A stretch of 64,000 nucleotides of DNA from JAKAGZ01 sp963783855 (lineage in GTDB: Bacteria > Bacteroidota > Ignavibacteria > Ignavibacteriales > Ignavibacteriaceae). The DNA lies in NCBI GenBank assembly GCA_963783855.1, contig CAWAPE010000005.1, positions 372,001 to 436,000 of the forward strand. Reading direction: 5' to 3'. Made by a program: the position numbers and the translations under genes. Under the pieces are notes generated by a model, which was not told where the DNA came from, made no database searches, and was given only the letters and a program-made list of their open reading frames with translations. Shown here piece after piece: positions 29,893 through 39,346 of the stretch; the stretch's first letter is position 1, and the number at the start of each line of letters is the position of its first letter.

Positions 29893-30505
29893 TTTACAAG
29901 CCCTCACTTATATGTTGTTAATAATTTAATTGAAAAATTAAATGAAAACAGATTACAAGATTTTATAATTTAATAAAAAGGATACAAGTCCCTGATATTA
30001 AATTTATTATTCTATTGAATAATTCAAGTTGATTATTAAAATATTTTGATGCTACGTGCAATAATTGTCGCCATACGTAAAAGTGACAATTTGTCTAAGG
30101 CTTACCAGTGAAAGTGAAATTATATAAACTTTTCAAATACTCACTAAAAACTGTTAACAAGCATTATATAGAGACTTAAAATTACTAAGTTCCTCTTCTA
30201 CTTACGCTTAATAAGATAGTAAGATTTGCCAATACATCAAACAAAAAAGTCTATTTGCGCGAAATTATTTAGTTTACGGTAGGTTTCATTGAGTTAGCGG
30301 TAAAATAAGGGTTAATTGTTGAATTATTATACAAAAGAGACCTTGAGTAATAATTTAGAAATATCCCGTTTTGTTAAGACTGCTATGTCCAAACTGTAGA
30401 TATAGTATACACTTATGGATTATTACTTAAAAGTAGGTTTACTTATTTTGAAATATTATGCAATTTTGCTGAAGCCCTTAGGAATATTATTATAATTCCT
30501 TGTAT
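29893..30505. other. Intergenic region upstream of the OmpA gene
   Basis: 613 nt without a credible ORF. It contains repeat copy B (30273-30306). At 30058-30072 there is a GG/GC pair resembling a sigma-54 site, but the spacing is one base too long. Confidence 0.5.
30273..30306 (-). repeat. Dispersed intergenic repeat, copy B
   Basis: On the minus strand it reads ATTTTACCGCTAACTCAATG followed by AAACCTACCG, close to copies C and D. Two CCG-headed hexamers are 21 nt apart as in C and D. It is about 380 nt upstream of the OmpA start at 29892. Confidence 0.7.
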
Positions 30506-31024
30506 TTAACTTTCACCTAATTGTTTATTTGCCTTATAGATACCTTTCGAGCTAATAATTGAATTCACATTCGAGAGCTGATTTAATCCTTTTGAAATTG
30601 TTTCAATATTAATAAAAGATATTTCTTTTCCCATATATATAATAATCCCGGTCAAATACTTATTATCATGAGATAAAACCATATCCAGCGAATTATCAAC
30701 AAAAAGACTTTCAGTTGTGAGAATTTCTGTAATACTTTCAACATAAAAACAAAATCTATTATTAAAAACTTCAATAAAGACTATCCTGCAACTATCAGTA
30801 ATATTAATTTCCTGGTAATTCATTAATTTGTACAATTGTATTAATTCATATTCAATTTCGTCCCTATATATCACAGCCTTATTTTCGCCATTTATTGCTA
30901 TTCTCACATCTTCACATTTTATTATCTCCCTCACAATTTGTATATCCACACAGAATTCGCGTCTATTAAATCTAAAAATTAACAAGCCACTCATTTTATT
31001 TATTTTGTCCGAGTCAAAAATCAT
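30506..31024 (-). CDS. CheW-like domain protein
   Basis: A 172-aa single CheW-like domain: GLLIFRFNRREFCVDIQIVREII matches the first strands of CheW, and RIVFIEVFNNRFCFYVESITEIL matches the central VVV-D segment. CheW proteins are SH3-like adaptors that normally link receptors to CheA, but no chemoreceptor or CheA gene is in the window. It is 390 nt downstream of an NtrC-like activator and is a clear paralogue of the CheW-like gene that opens the curli operon (40163-40690). I infer a signalling-adaptor role in the same regulatory circuit. Confidence 0.85.
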   Translation of the reverse strand: MIFDSDKINKMSGLLIFRFNRREFCVDIQIVREIIKCEDVRIAINGENKAVIYRDEIEYELIQLYKLMNYQEINITDSCRIVFIEVFNNRFCFYVESITEILTTESLFVDNSLDMVLSHDNKYLTGIIIYMGKEISFINIETISKGLNQLSNVNSIISSKGIYKANKQLGES

Positions 31025-31414
31025 TGATACACCTTGATAAAAATAAATTGCACTGTAACGATTTATTATACCACATAAACTCTATATTTTATCACAATTT
31101 TAATGGCTCCTTAATAGTGTTAATTTTGCTCAAATTATAAAGTATTTTAATCTTGAAGAAAGTTCTGGGTTGTAAATTCTATAACTCAAATATCTAATAT
31201 TCTGACATCCTATAATTAAGTTTTATTATAACATAGCTATATTATTTTTAAGAATAAAATAGTCAATAGCAAACCGATTAAACCTAAATGCCAAAATGTG
31301 GAAACATTAAACGCATTTTCACAAGAAAAATTACTTTTTAGTAGAAAAGTTTTAATGAGTCAAATTAGATAGCATCTAATTATTTGAAAGAAATGTAATT
31401 TTATTAAATATTAC
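31025..31414. other. Intergenic region between the activator and the CheW-like gene
   Basis: 390 nt, very AT-rich, no ORF. No sigma-54 motif with correct spacing and no repeat copy was found, unlike the equivalent gap at 40691-41105. Confidence 0.4.
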
Positions 31415-32767
31415 CTAGGATGGAGTAATATTATACGCTTTAATTTTATTATATAGGGTCTGCTTGGATATTTTCAACAATTTTGCTGCCTTACTCTTAT
31501 TCCAATTAATTTTATCAAGTACAAATATTATGTGTGCTTTTTCCATTTCTGCCAGGCTAAAATCCTCCATATTTCGCTTATTCTTTACTTCTTTTGATTT
31601 ACTTAAGAGAATGTTTTGTTCTTCCAAAACCTCTCCTTTCGCCAATAAAACACCTTGCATTAGTATATTTTCAAGTTCCCTGACGTTTCCCACCCATTCA
31701 TAATCCTGTAATATTTCAATCACATTGTACGAGATTTTATTGACATTTTTATGAAGTTCAAAATTTATTTTTTTTAGGAGATGGGTAACCAGTAAAGGAA
31801 TGTCACTCTTTCTTTCGCGAAGTGGTGGAATAGTAATACAAAAAACTTTTAATCTGTAATAAAGATCTTCCCTGAATCTTCCTTCCTTTATAAGTTCCTC
31901 CAGATTTTTATTTGTGGCCACAATAACTCTAGCCTTCATTGGGATAGTATTTTCACCACCAACTTTTTCAAATTCGCGTTCTTGAATAACCCTTAAAAGT
32001 TTTACCTGCAAAGAAAGAGACGCATCTCCAATTTCGTCCAAAAATATTGTGCCATCCCCCGCTAACTCAAATTTCCCTTTTTTATCTCTTATTGCATCGG
32101 TAAATGCTCCTTTAACATGCCCAAATAAATCACTCTCTAACAATGCCTCAGGTAAGGCTGCAAAATTAACGGCAACAAATGGTGAATCTTTTGTTACACC
32201 GCTTTGATGTATTGTTCTGCTTACTAATTCCTTCCCGGTTCCGGTTTCGCCCCGGATGAGAACATTAACCCTGCTTTGAGAGATTTTACCTATTTGTTTA
32301 AGTAATTCCCCTATCTGGGGTGACTTACCACAAATCATATTTAAATTACGGGAATTATCTGGTGAATTTGAAATAACATCTTCTAATTGAGCAGAGAGTA
32401 AACTTGTATTGAGTGCCTTTTCAACTATTAAATTTAAATATCTTTTGTCAAATGGTTTTTCAACATAATCATAAGCTCCAAGTTGCATTCCTGAAATTAT
32501 TATCTCTGTTTGACCGTATGCTGAAATTAGAATAACAGGTATATGAGGATTAACGGATTTAATTTTTTTTAATAGTTCTATTCCATTCAGGCCCGGCATC
32601 ATAATATCCGTAATTATCAGGTCAGGTTTTTGTGTTGTAAACAGGTAAAATCCTTCCTCACCGTTTTTAGCCAGAATAACATTATATCCTAAATCGTCGA
32701 GAAATATTCTTAAAATTTCTCTTGAGGATTGTTCATCATCAATTATTAGAAGTTTTTTTTTATCCAT
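31415..32767 (-). CDS. NtrC-family sigma-54 response regulator (orphan copy)
   Basis: A 450-aa protein with three domains. Receiver (1-120, phosphoacceptor Asp54 in IITDIMMPG, Lys in YVEKPFDKRY). AAA+ sigma-54 interaction domain (about 145-370) with Walker A GETGTGKE, the sigma-54 contact loop GAFTDA near residue 217 (canonical GAFTGA) and Walker B FLDEIGD. C-terminal Fis-type helix-turn-helix (KAAKLLKISKQTLYNKI). It has no kinase next to it. It is a strong paralogue of the regulator at 41106-42461. A copy of the 38-nt repeat lies 525 nt upstream of its start. Confidence 0.94.
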   Translation of the reverse strand: MDKKKLLIIDDEQSSREILRIFLDDLGYNVILAKNGEEGFYLFTTQKPDLIITDIMMPGLNGIELLKKIKSVNPHIPVILISAYGQTEIIISGMQLGAYDYVEKPFDKRYLNLIVEKALNTSLLSAQLEDVISNSPDNSRNLNMICGKSPQIGELLKQIGKISQSRVNVLIRGETGTGKELVSRTIHQSGVTKDSPFVAVNFAALPEALLESDLFGHVKGAFTDAIRDKKGKFELAGDGTIFLDEIGDASLSLQVKLLRVIQEREFEKVGGENTIPMKARVIVATNKNLEELIKEGRFREDLYYRLKVFCITIPPLRERKSDIPLLVTHLLKKINFELHKNVNKISYNVIEILQDYEWVGNVRELENILMQGVLLAKGEVLEEQNILLSKSKEVKNKRNMEDFSLAEMEKAHIIFVLDKINWNKSKAAKLLKISKQTLYNKIKAYNITPS

Positions 32768-33651
32768 TTATTTGCAGCGTGTCAATTTAATTTGATAAGG
32801 GTATTGTAAAATTTATAGCCTGGATATCTATTGATCCAATATTTATGAAAGTTCATTTCCAATTTTAGTAAATCTCGATTTTGTCTCTTTTAATTTTCCA
32901 CTATAGTAACTTTAAATTTTTATTTTTTAGAAAGTTTTGATAAAGAATTAATAACTTCAGGATTAGTCAATAAGGGAATACTAAATAAAAATGAATTAAT
33001 AATATTTTATTGGAAATTAAAATTATTAGGGACTTGTTGGAATTGTAACCAAGACTATCAGAGAGTCTTTTTATAAGAGTAATAACATTATTTGAAAAAA
33101 TTCTCCTCATACCAACCACACCAAAATCAATAAAATTGTAGAAAAGTTCGATTTTGTCGAAAATTCACATAAAAAAGACTAATTCCTGCCTAATTGGCAT
33201 ATATGTACAAATATTTGATACTTTTTAGGCTTTGACATACCAAAACGTATAGTATAATATACAATAATTGGACCTTCGTGGCAATAGCTACTTATCTAAC
33301 GGTATGGTTCATTGAGTTAACGGCAAAATTTCCAAAATATTATAATTGAATTACAGCAGATAGCCTAAATATTAGACTCATTTAACTTCTTTAATAGTTC
33401 CTTAATATAATCTATTAATATTGGTGGAAGAGAGAAGGTGTTGTCAATTCAAAAGATCAGAAAAGTCAATTTACGTTATACTTTTGCTTAGTCTATAATC
33501 ACCTGTCGAACCAAATTCCCTGTTAATTATGGCTACAAAATTAACAGACTATCATTCCCCCTTTCAGCAATAGAATCTATCTTTATAATTAAGCATTTAA
33601 GCAAAAAAGTAATAATTTTTTATCGTTTGCTATATAAGCTGAATTACTGTC
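32768..33651. other. Long intergenic region between lipoprotein and activator genes
   Basis: 884 nt without a credible ORF on either strand. It holds repeat copy C (33292-33329). The rest is AT-rich sequence in which I recognise nothing; an unannotated small RNA cannot be excluded. Confidence 0.5.
33292..33329 (-). repeat. Dispersed intergenic repeat, copy C (38 nt)
   Basis: Identical over 38 nt to copy D at 44949-44986. The minus strand reads ATTTTGCCGTTAACTCAATG, then AACCATACCGTTAGATAA. CCGTTA occurs twice, 21 nt apart. It lies 525 nt upstream of the activator start at 32767. Confidence 0.85.
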
Positions 33652-35166
33652 TTACTTCAAGTCCGGCATTATACCATCGGTGATTATTTTTGTACGGTTA
33701 CTTCCATCGGCACTCATAACCCAGATATCTTTTGTAGAATTCAAAACATTTGAACCGTTCTCAAATATTATCTTTCCACCATTTGCTGAATATCTTGGAT
33801 TTAAATCATTAGTACCGTTTTGTTTGTTGTTATTATTACTTTGGTTTACTATCGAAAGATCAACTACTGCTTTGGTATTTACATCAATTACAAATAAATG
33901 TGAATCAAGCATTCTGCCGTCATTACTCTGGTAGCCTGAAACATCGTGAGTATATAATACTTTACTTCCATCAATTGAAAAAGATGGACCCCCTGTTCCT
34001 CCGGATGAATTTGCAACTAATAAAGCCATATTACTTCCATCAGAGTTCATAGTATATATCTCAGAATCGTAAACATTGGAACCAACTGTTAAAGCTACAA
34101 TTTTACTTCCATCAGGTGAATACCCACACTCACGGAAATTTCGCCCTGAAGGTGCAGTAGCAATTAATGTTAAATTAGAGCCGTCTGCACCTATCCTGTA
34201 CAATTTATCATTATGGCTATATAAAATATTATAACCATCAGGTGCCCAGCAGAATCCTATTCCATTGTTTCCGTATCCGGTTACCCCCACTGTTGTAACC
34301 TGAAATAAACCGCTTCCATCAGAATTCATCGTATAAATTTGGGGATCTACTGTGCTGTTCGATGTGAAAGCTATTTTGTCGTGTTTCGGATTAAACCTTG
34401 CCCACCAGTTGCGGCTGTTATTGCTTGTCAGTTGTACAAGATTAACAGAGCCGCTGTCAGACGAGAAAACCTGGTAATTACCGTTTACTATCCTTGAAAA
34501 CAAAATAGAATTATTTGGAACCGCCATTGTTGTAAAACTCCAGATATCACTGTTTGCCTTAAGTGTATCTGTACCTTTTGCTGTAACCTGCCAAAAATAT
34601 GTAGTATTAAATTTTAATTTTGATACTACTGTACTAGTATCCTGTATCCCTGAGGCAACTAATTGTTTTGTAGCTGAACCTGATTCAAATAAATAAACGT
34701 CGAAGAATGTAGTATCAGTACTAAATCCTGAAGTGACATTGTTATGCCAGGAAAGCGTAAGAGATACAGGCTGATTTGTTGCCTGGTCTGCCGGCAAAGG
34801 ATTAACAGGAATTCCGGGTGTAAATCCACCGCTACCGGAACCTAACATAATAACTGCCTGCGCCGATTTATTCACAGTGACAGCCACTGAAGCAGTAGTT
34901 TGACTATAGCCTGATTTAGCCGCAGTTATTGAATAATTACCTATCGGGATTGATTCTATTGCAAATCTGCCTGAAGCATCGGTTACAATTGCATTTGTTG
35001 CAGGATTAGTGGTTATCTTTACCCCTTCAATTGGAGTTTGCCCATCTGGCGCATATACTATACCGGATATGCTTCCGAATACTACCGGGCTAACCGTATT
35101 TTCGTTGCAGGAGGTCATTGTAACTATAACAAGCAACAACAGAATGTATTTTACTCTCATTTTCAA
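33652..35166 (-). CDS. Surface lipoprotein with carboxypeptidase-regulatory-like and beta-propeller domains
   Basis: A 504-aa protein with a lipoprotein signal (Cys20 in TMTSCNEN). Domain order: carboxypeptidase-regulatory-like fold (about 30-108: GSISGIVYAPDGQTPIEGV), a fibronectin-III-like domain (about 115-213: PLPADQATNQPVSLTLSW ... FNTTYFWQVTAKG), then TolB/PD40-type propeller repeats to the end (IYTMNSDGSGLFQ, LYRIGADGSN, IWVMSADGSN). It starts 41 nt after the csgH-like stop, so it is probably the last gene of the curlin operon. Role unknown; binding of fibres or a matrix component is an inference. Confidence 0.85.
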   Translation of the reverse strand: MKMRVKYILLLLVIVTMTSCNENTVSPVVFGSISGIVYAPDGQTPIEGVKITTNPATNAIVTDASGRFAIESIPIGNYSITAAKSGYSQTTASVAVTVNKSAQAVIMLGSGSGGFTPGIPVNPLPADQATNQPVSLTLSWHNNVTSGFSTDTTFFDVYLFESGSATKQLVASGIQDTSTVVSKLKFNTTYFWQVTAKGTDTLKANSDIWSFTTMAVPNNSILFSRIVNGNYQVFSSDSGSVNLVQLTSNNSRNWWARFNPKHDKIAFTSNSTVDPQIYTMNSDGSGLFQVTTVGVTGYGNNGIGFCWAPDGYNILYSHNDKLYRIGADGSNLTLIATAPSGRNFRECGYSPDGSKIVALTVGSNVYDSEIYTMNSDGSNMALLVANSSGGTGGPSFSIDGSKVLYTHDVSGYQSNDGRMLDSHLFVIDVNTKAVVDLSIVNQSNNNNKQNGTNDLNPRYSANGGKIIFENGSNVLNSTKDIWVMSADGSNRTKIITDGIMPDLK

Positions 35167-35207
35167 TCTCTTACTTTTTTCTTGATATTAAAAAAATATT
35201 TTTTATT

Positions 35208-35597
35208 TCAATTTATATTATACAGGAGACTATCCTGCCCAACGACTTTTTTGTCCTTAATTGTAGTCAGAATAAATTTATAAGAATCACTTTTAGTTAC
35301 GTTTATATAAACATTTGATAACACAGTAGCTTCCCTGCTTTTTATCTCTAAAGTACCCTTTTGTGTAGTGTTGGAACTACCTGACTTTCCGTTTTTAGTT
35401 GAAACCAGTAAATATGAAACATAAACATCCACGTCTGTATTATTTTCAAAATTTGCTTTTACATTCAAATAATCTTTTGTGATATCAGAAGATATCCATG
35501 TTTTATATTTATTAGTTGCACAATTATCTATACCGGAAAAACTGGAATACCCTGTGCTACAGAATAAGACAAATATCAAAATACCAGGTAGTTTCAT
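35208..35597 (-). CDS. csgH: CsgH-like curli assembly chaperone
   Basis: A 129-aa secreted protein with a signal peptide (about residues 1-19). The mature part is a predicted immunoglobulin-like beta sandwich with the pattern of CsgC/CsgH proteins: KANFENNTDVDVYVSYLLVS, SGSSNTTQKGTLEI, then ATVLSNVYINV. CsgH blocks premature curlin fibre formation in the periplasm. It starts 7 nt after the stop of the CsgB-like gene. The fold call rests on pattern and neighbourhood, so the symbol is tentative. Confidence 0.72.
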   Translation of the reverse strand: MKLPGILIFVLFCSTGYSSFSGIDNCATNKYKTWISSDITKDYLNVKANFENNTDVDVYVSYLLVSTKNGKSGSSNTTQKGTLEIKSREATVLSNVYINVTKSDSYKFILTTIKDKKVVGQDSLLYNIN

Positions 35598-35604
35598 TTA
35601 CCCC

Positions 35605-36195
35605 TTATTTTTTATAATTGTTATTCGATATTATTAATTTCAAACCGTTTCCTTTCTGAGATATTATATAAGCTTTCGGACTCTGACCGTTATCATAACG
35701 TTGAAATGAGTTATTATTACCCAGTTGTATAATATTATAGTTTTTATTACTCGCGTTAATATCCTGTAGTGAATAATTTTTATTACCTATTTGAATGATG
35801 TTCGAAGTATTATTATCACCATTAATATTTATTGAGGCATCATTATTACTACCAATTTGTGTAATCGTATTAATATTTCCATTTCCTTTTTGAGTGATAC
35901 TGGCATTATTATTATTATTGCCCTGTATTATCGAAGCCAAATTAGGATTTATACCGTTTCCTGAACTTTGTGTTATATAAGTGGTATTGTTATTACCCAG
36001 TTGTGTTATAAATGCAAGATCATTAATTGTAGATAATAAAGCTCTACTACCAAATCGGCCACCTAATTGTTGCAGACCGACAGGCAGTAATTTATCTATA
36101 TTATTTATGCTGCCCGACTGAGTAGCATCTTGAGCTTGCATAATACCTACTATACATAATGCTAAAATTATAGTTTTTATCTGGAACGATTTCAT
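35605..36195 (-). CDS. Curlin-repeat protein, probable CsgB-type minor subunit
   Basis: A 196-aa secreted protein with a signal peptide ending at IMQAQ (residue 22). From residue ~60 it carries repeated curlin units of the type ITQxGNNNxxxITQ: AFITQLGNNNTTYITQ, ASIIQGNNNNNASITQKGNG, NTITQIGSNNDASI, NIIQIGNKN, NIIQLGNNNS, YIISQKGNG. Such proteins form or nucleate curli amyloid. It is intact, unlike the larger curlin gene just upstream, and may serve as nucleator or as the only working subunit. CsgA versus CsgB cannot be decided from repeats alone. Confidence 0.88.
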   Translation of the reverse strand: MKSFQIKTIILALCIVGIMQAQDATQSGSINNIDKLLPVGLQQLGGRFGSRALLSTINDLAFITQLGNNNTTYITQSSGNGINPNLASIIQGNNNNNASITQKGNGNINTITQIGSNNDASININGDNNTSNIIQIGNKNYSLQDINASNKNYNIIQLGNNNSFQRYDNGQSPKAYIISQKGNGLKLIISNNNYKK

Positions 36196-36293
36196 AATTT
36201 GCTCTTTTAAAAAATTCTCTTCATTTATCCAACATTATTGTTAATTAAAAATAGATAAAGTCTGCATTGTATAGGCTGACTATATATGAGAAA

Positions 36294-37109
36294 TCATATT
36301 GCTGGTGTATATTGTAATATAGTATTGTTTATCTGCAATAACAGTTGTGCATTATTTGAAGAACCAGCCTGATTTTGTGCAGTATGTTATAGTTACCTTG
36401 CATACTAGCGGAAGCATTGTTATTCTCTGTTCCACTCTGACTTTGAGAAGACCAGTTTCCATATCCATTCTGAGTAATAATTGCTCTATGCTCCACTTAA
36501 ATGTGCCGGTTGGCTATTTAAGATCCGCCTGTCTGGACTGATATGCATAGTTATAATCCCGGTACATGTAAAAGTAGCCTTATGATTAATGCCACTTTGG
36601 CTTTGACCCTGTATTAACTTCACCAGTTTGTGTCATTAATGCCCATTGATGATAATTATTTTGATATTCTCACCATAATTAGTGTTACCACCAGTTTGAG
36701 AAATAGTAGCTGTCATATTATATCCATCTTGCCTCTGAAAACCAGTATTTGAACTACTTAGCTGAGTAATAGTCGCATCATTATAACCGTTATATCCAAA
36801 TCCCTGCCATTGAGTTGCAAGATTATTATCACCAAGTTGATAAATTGTTACATTTTGCGGAGCTGTTATATTAGCTTACTGATGTTGATTCTGAATTGCT
36901 GTATTTGTAGCTCCATTCTGAGTTACGGAAGCATTATTATTTTTTGCTCCTGTTAGAGCTTCCTGTGTAATAGTTGAAGTGTTAGATCCTGTTTGATCTA
37001 CCATATGAGTATTAGAACTACCAGTCTCAGTTACTGTTGAAGTGTTCTGTGCAAAGCTAAATGTAGCTGCAAATAAAATTGCAACTAATATTGCGAATAA
37101 TTTTTTCAT
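36294..37109 (-). pseudogene. Decayed major curlin (CsgA-like) gene
   Basis: The first 77 codons are a normal curlin start: signal peptide (MKKLFAILVAILFAATFSFA) and units such as ASVTQNGATNTAIQNQ. An in-frame TAA at 36876-36878 is followed in the same frame by more curlin sequence (VTIYQLGDNNLATQWQG, DATITQLSSSNTGFQ, TATISQTGGNTNYG) to about 36650. Further units then appear in the other two frames (ALMTQTGEVNTG, GQSQSGINHKA, IITQNGYGNWSSQSQSGTEN, TAQNQAGSSNNAQL) until about 36294. The intact gene would have coded for about 270 aa. Several indels plus a nonsense codon suggest real decay, although low-complexity repeats are also prone to assembly error. Confidence 0.82.
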
Positions 37110-37487
37110 TTTTAGTCCCTCTAAAAATTTTAAAATAGTTTAAATATAACATCCGTCCATGCCTGAGATTTAGTATTTTGATCATTCAGATTTTGGCATT
37201 TTTGGCAGTAACATTTACTGTTTTTAATTATTATTTTAAAAACAGTGCTTAAAAATTTGGCGGCGTTAGGGTTCCGTACAAATCTATTTAATACAATTTA
37301 TTGTATATAATAGATGGACTCTGGCGCTGCCTTTTTATGCACTACAATCTGCCAATATTATACTGCATAAAAATATTTCTATTTTCCTACCTCCTTTTTA
37401 AAACTTTTAAATAATTTTAATTAATAATGCCTTTTTCACCTCCTTTACAGGCGGTTTTATTAAATTAATAAATACAATTATTTAGTT
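37110..37487. other. Intergenic region between csgG and the curlin genes
   Basis: 378 nt that must contain the promoter of the curlin operon. Visible features are the inverted repeat CAGTAACATTTACTG at 37206-37220, and two perfect AAAGGAGG-type Shine-Dalgarno sequences (minus strand, near 37388-37395 and 37437-37444) not followed by an ORF of any length. Confidence 0.5.
37206..37220. promoter_or_regulatory. Small perfect inverted repeat upstream of the curlin gene
   Basis: CAGTAA-CAT-TTACTG, about 97-111 nt before the curlin ATG on the minus strand. The size and 3-nt spacer resemble the larger palindrome at 40884-40904, so it may be a regulator site; this is conjecture. Confidence 0.35.
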
Positions 37488-38876
37488 TCAGAAATAGTAG
37501 TTAATCCCTATGTTTCCATTCCAGAAATAATCGTTAAATTTTCCATTCTTTATACCGTCCAGCTTATCTGTTAACAGATAATGGTTATTAACTTCAAAGT
37601 TTATCCCAAATTTATTTCCAATACGGTATTCAATGCCGCCTCCCCAGACCACGGCTCCCAAAATTGAGCTTTCATTTTCAACAGGGAAGGTATTGTTCTT
37701 ACCCGGATTTTCTCTGTATACTATTCCCGCGCCAAAAACAACATATGGTGAAATATTAAAACCGTCAAATAAATAGTATGCGCCCCCTATATTCAGGTAT
37801 GTAAAGTCGTTCTTAAATGAGTTTATTGCAGATAATTCGCCCCTTCCTGCACTAAGCTCTATGAAAAAATTGTGAGAAGTTTCCATTCTTAATTTAAGGC
37901 CTAATGCCGGTCTCCACTCAGCATTGGAGTAATCGCCTGAATATATCTGACCACCAACGTTAAGATTCAGTGAATATTTCCCTCTTGTGTCTGAGACAGC
38001 TCGACCCAGGTAATCCTGGCTTTTATTATCCAGTTCTTCTCTAGTATAATTAGTAAATGCTGGTTTAGAAAAATCATCCGTATTTTTTAACTGCCATAAA
38101 CCACCTTTAACTCCCTCAATTACCATACTTTCAACTGCTTTCTGAATAGCTTCAGTAACTGCAATACCTACAGGTTCATTATAGGTGAATCCCGTTTCAG
38201 CCTGCATTAATTCATTCAGAGAAACAAATTTGTACACTCCGAGATCTATTTGTTGGGATAAAACCGTCTTTGTAGAGTAAACTGTTTTAAGCACTCTTCC
38301 GTTTTGTGTAGAAACTGCTCTCAAATATACTGTTACCCTGTCCTGGTGATACTGCCCCGAAGCACTAAGCCCTAAATACTTAACTCCTTCTCCACCGGTT
38401 AAAACATTTGAATCATATGTAATTATGCCACCCTCAAAGATTACCCCCGCATACAGCAATGGAGGAAGATCAGCAAGTTTCTTTCCGTCCGCGCCCAGGT
38501 AGTTTTCTCTGCTTGATCGGATTATTTTCCTTTCATTTAATAGGTCTGAGAGTCCCTCTCTTTCAATAGGAATAAACCAGCCGGAATCCTCAAGTGCCTT
38601 CATTAAAATGGATGTGGCTCCCTGGGTTACAGCTGTTGAAAAACTTGATCCTGTTGTTGAAATTTTATATTGACCGGTCTGGTCTCTAAAGGAATATACC
38701 GCGGCAACTATAGGTTCCTTAGGCGGCGGCAATGTTTCAAGGACTGTGTCCATCATTGTTCTTGAGCCTATAGTAGCATTAGAAGTACGGAACGGTTCAA
38801 ACGAAGCGCATCCTTCAAATAATTGTATAATGATTAAGATTAAAAAACAACCTGCTATTTTCTGGAATTTATACAT
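37488..38876 (-). CDS. csgG: Curli secretion channel CsgG with C-terminal barrel-like extension
   Basis: A 462-aa protein. Lipobox LFEGC with Cys23. Residues ~24-285 align well with CsgG: IVAAVYSFRDQTGQYK, FIPIEREGLSDLLNERKIIR, GGIITYDSNVLTGGEGVKY, KTVLSQQIDLGVYKFVSLNELMQAETGFTYNEP and GLWQLKN. CsgG forms the nonameric outer-membrane pore that exports curlin. Residues ~300-462 are extra compared with the ~277-aa enterobacterial protein and look like an 8-strand outer-membrane barrel (NLNVGGQIYSG ... YFWNGNIGINYYF). It starts 14 nt after the csgF stop and is the last gene of the CheW-csgE-csgF-csgG unit. Confidence 0.95.
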   Translation of the reverse strand: MYKFQKIAGCFLILIIIQLFEGCASFEPFRTSNATIGSRTMMDTVLETLPPPKEPIVAAVYSFRDQTGQYKISTTGSSFSTAVTQGATSILMKALEDSGWFIPIEREGLSDLLNERKIIRSSRENYLGADGKKLADLPPLLYAGVIFEGGIITYDSNVLTGGEGVKYLGLSASGQYHQDRVTVYLRAVSTQNGRVLKTVYSTKTVLSQQIDLGVYKFVSLNELMQAETGFTYNEPVGIAVTEAIQKAVESMVIEGVKGGLWQLKNTDDFSKPAFTNYTREELDNKSQDYLGRAVSDTRGKYSLNLNVGGQIYSGDYSNAEWRPALGLKLRMETSHNFFIELSAGRGELSAINSFKNDFTYLNIGGAYYLFDGFNISPYVVFGAGIVYRENPGKNNTFPVENESSILGAVVWGGGIEYRIGNKFGINFEVNNHYLLTDKLDGIKNGKFNDYFWNGNIGINYYF

Positions 38877-38890
38877 GTAATTTTCTCGTA

Positions 38891-39322
38891 TTAATAAAAT
38901 GGCACAATAACGCTTGTTTGTCCACCGGTAGAATTATCCAGTATCGAAATATGAATCCCATCACTTTGCGGGTTTATATCAACCACATAATTCCCGAACT
39001 GATAATGTCCCTTATTCAAAGTATTTTCTCCGAAAACCTGTGAAATTATTTTTTGTGAAAGCTGGCTTAAAATTGCGCTGTTGAGATTCGATTGAAAATT
39101 TTGCAGGGGGTCATTGCCATAAGGGGTGTATGCAGATGAAGAAGAACCTGCAGTAAAATGCTTTTCTGCCGTGGCCTCTGCCATTAACCAGGCACCGTTA
39201 AATGAGCTGCCGCCAAAGTTAGGATTAATGGGCGTATAAACCAGTTGCTGAGCAAAAATATTATTGCTGCAGGTAATCAACAGAAAAAGCAACAAGCAAA
39301 AACTGATTGTAGAATATTTCAT
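38891..39322 (-). CDS. csgF: Curli assembly factor CsgF
   Basis: 143 aa from the ATG at 39322, which has GAGAGG 4 nt upstream; a TTG 12 nt further upstream is unnecessary. Signal peptide ends at NIFAQ, and the mature N-terminus LVYTPINPNFGG is the CsgF signature that inserts into the CsgG pore, followed by GNDPLQNFQSNLNSAILSQL. CsgF couples the pore to curlin nucleation at the surface. It starts 24 nt after csgE and stops 14 nt before csgG. Confidence 0.95.
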   Translation of the reverse strand: MKYSTISFCLLLFLLITCSNNIFAQQLVYTPINPNFGGSSFNGAWLMAEATAEKHFTAGSSSSAYTPYGNDPLQNFQSNLNSAILSQLSQKIISQVFGENTLNKGHYQFGNYVVDINPQSDGIHISILDNSTGGQTSVIVPFY

Positions 39323-39346
39323 ATTTCCTCTCAAATATTTTATTGT

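Noticed and set aside
30058..30072. Sigma-54-like GG/GC pair upstream of the OmpA gene
   Set aside because: Again 11-nt spacing; suggestive together with the curlin site but below my standard.
37339..37353. Sigma-54-like GG/GC pair upstream of the curlin gene
   Set aside because: There are 11 instead of 10 bases between GG and GC, and such spacing is normally inactive; not listed as a promoter.
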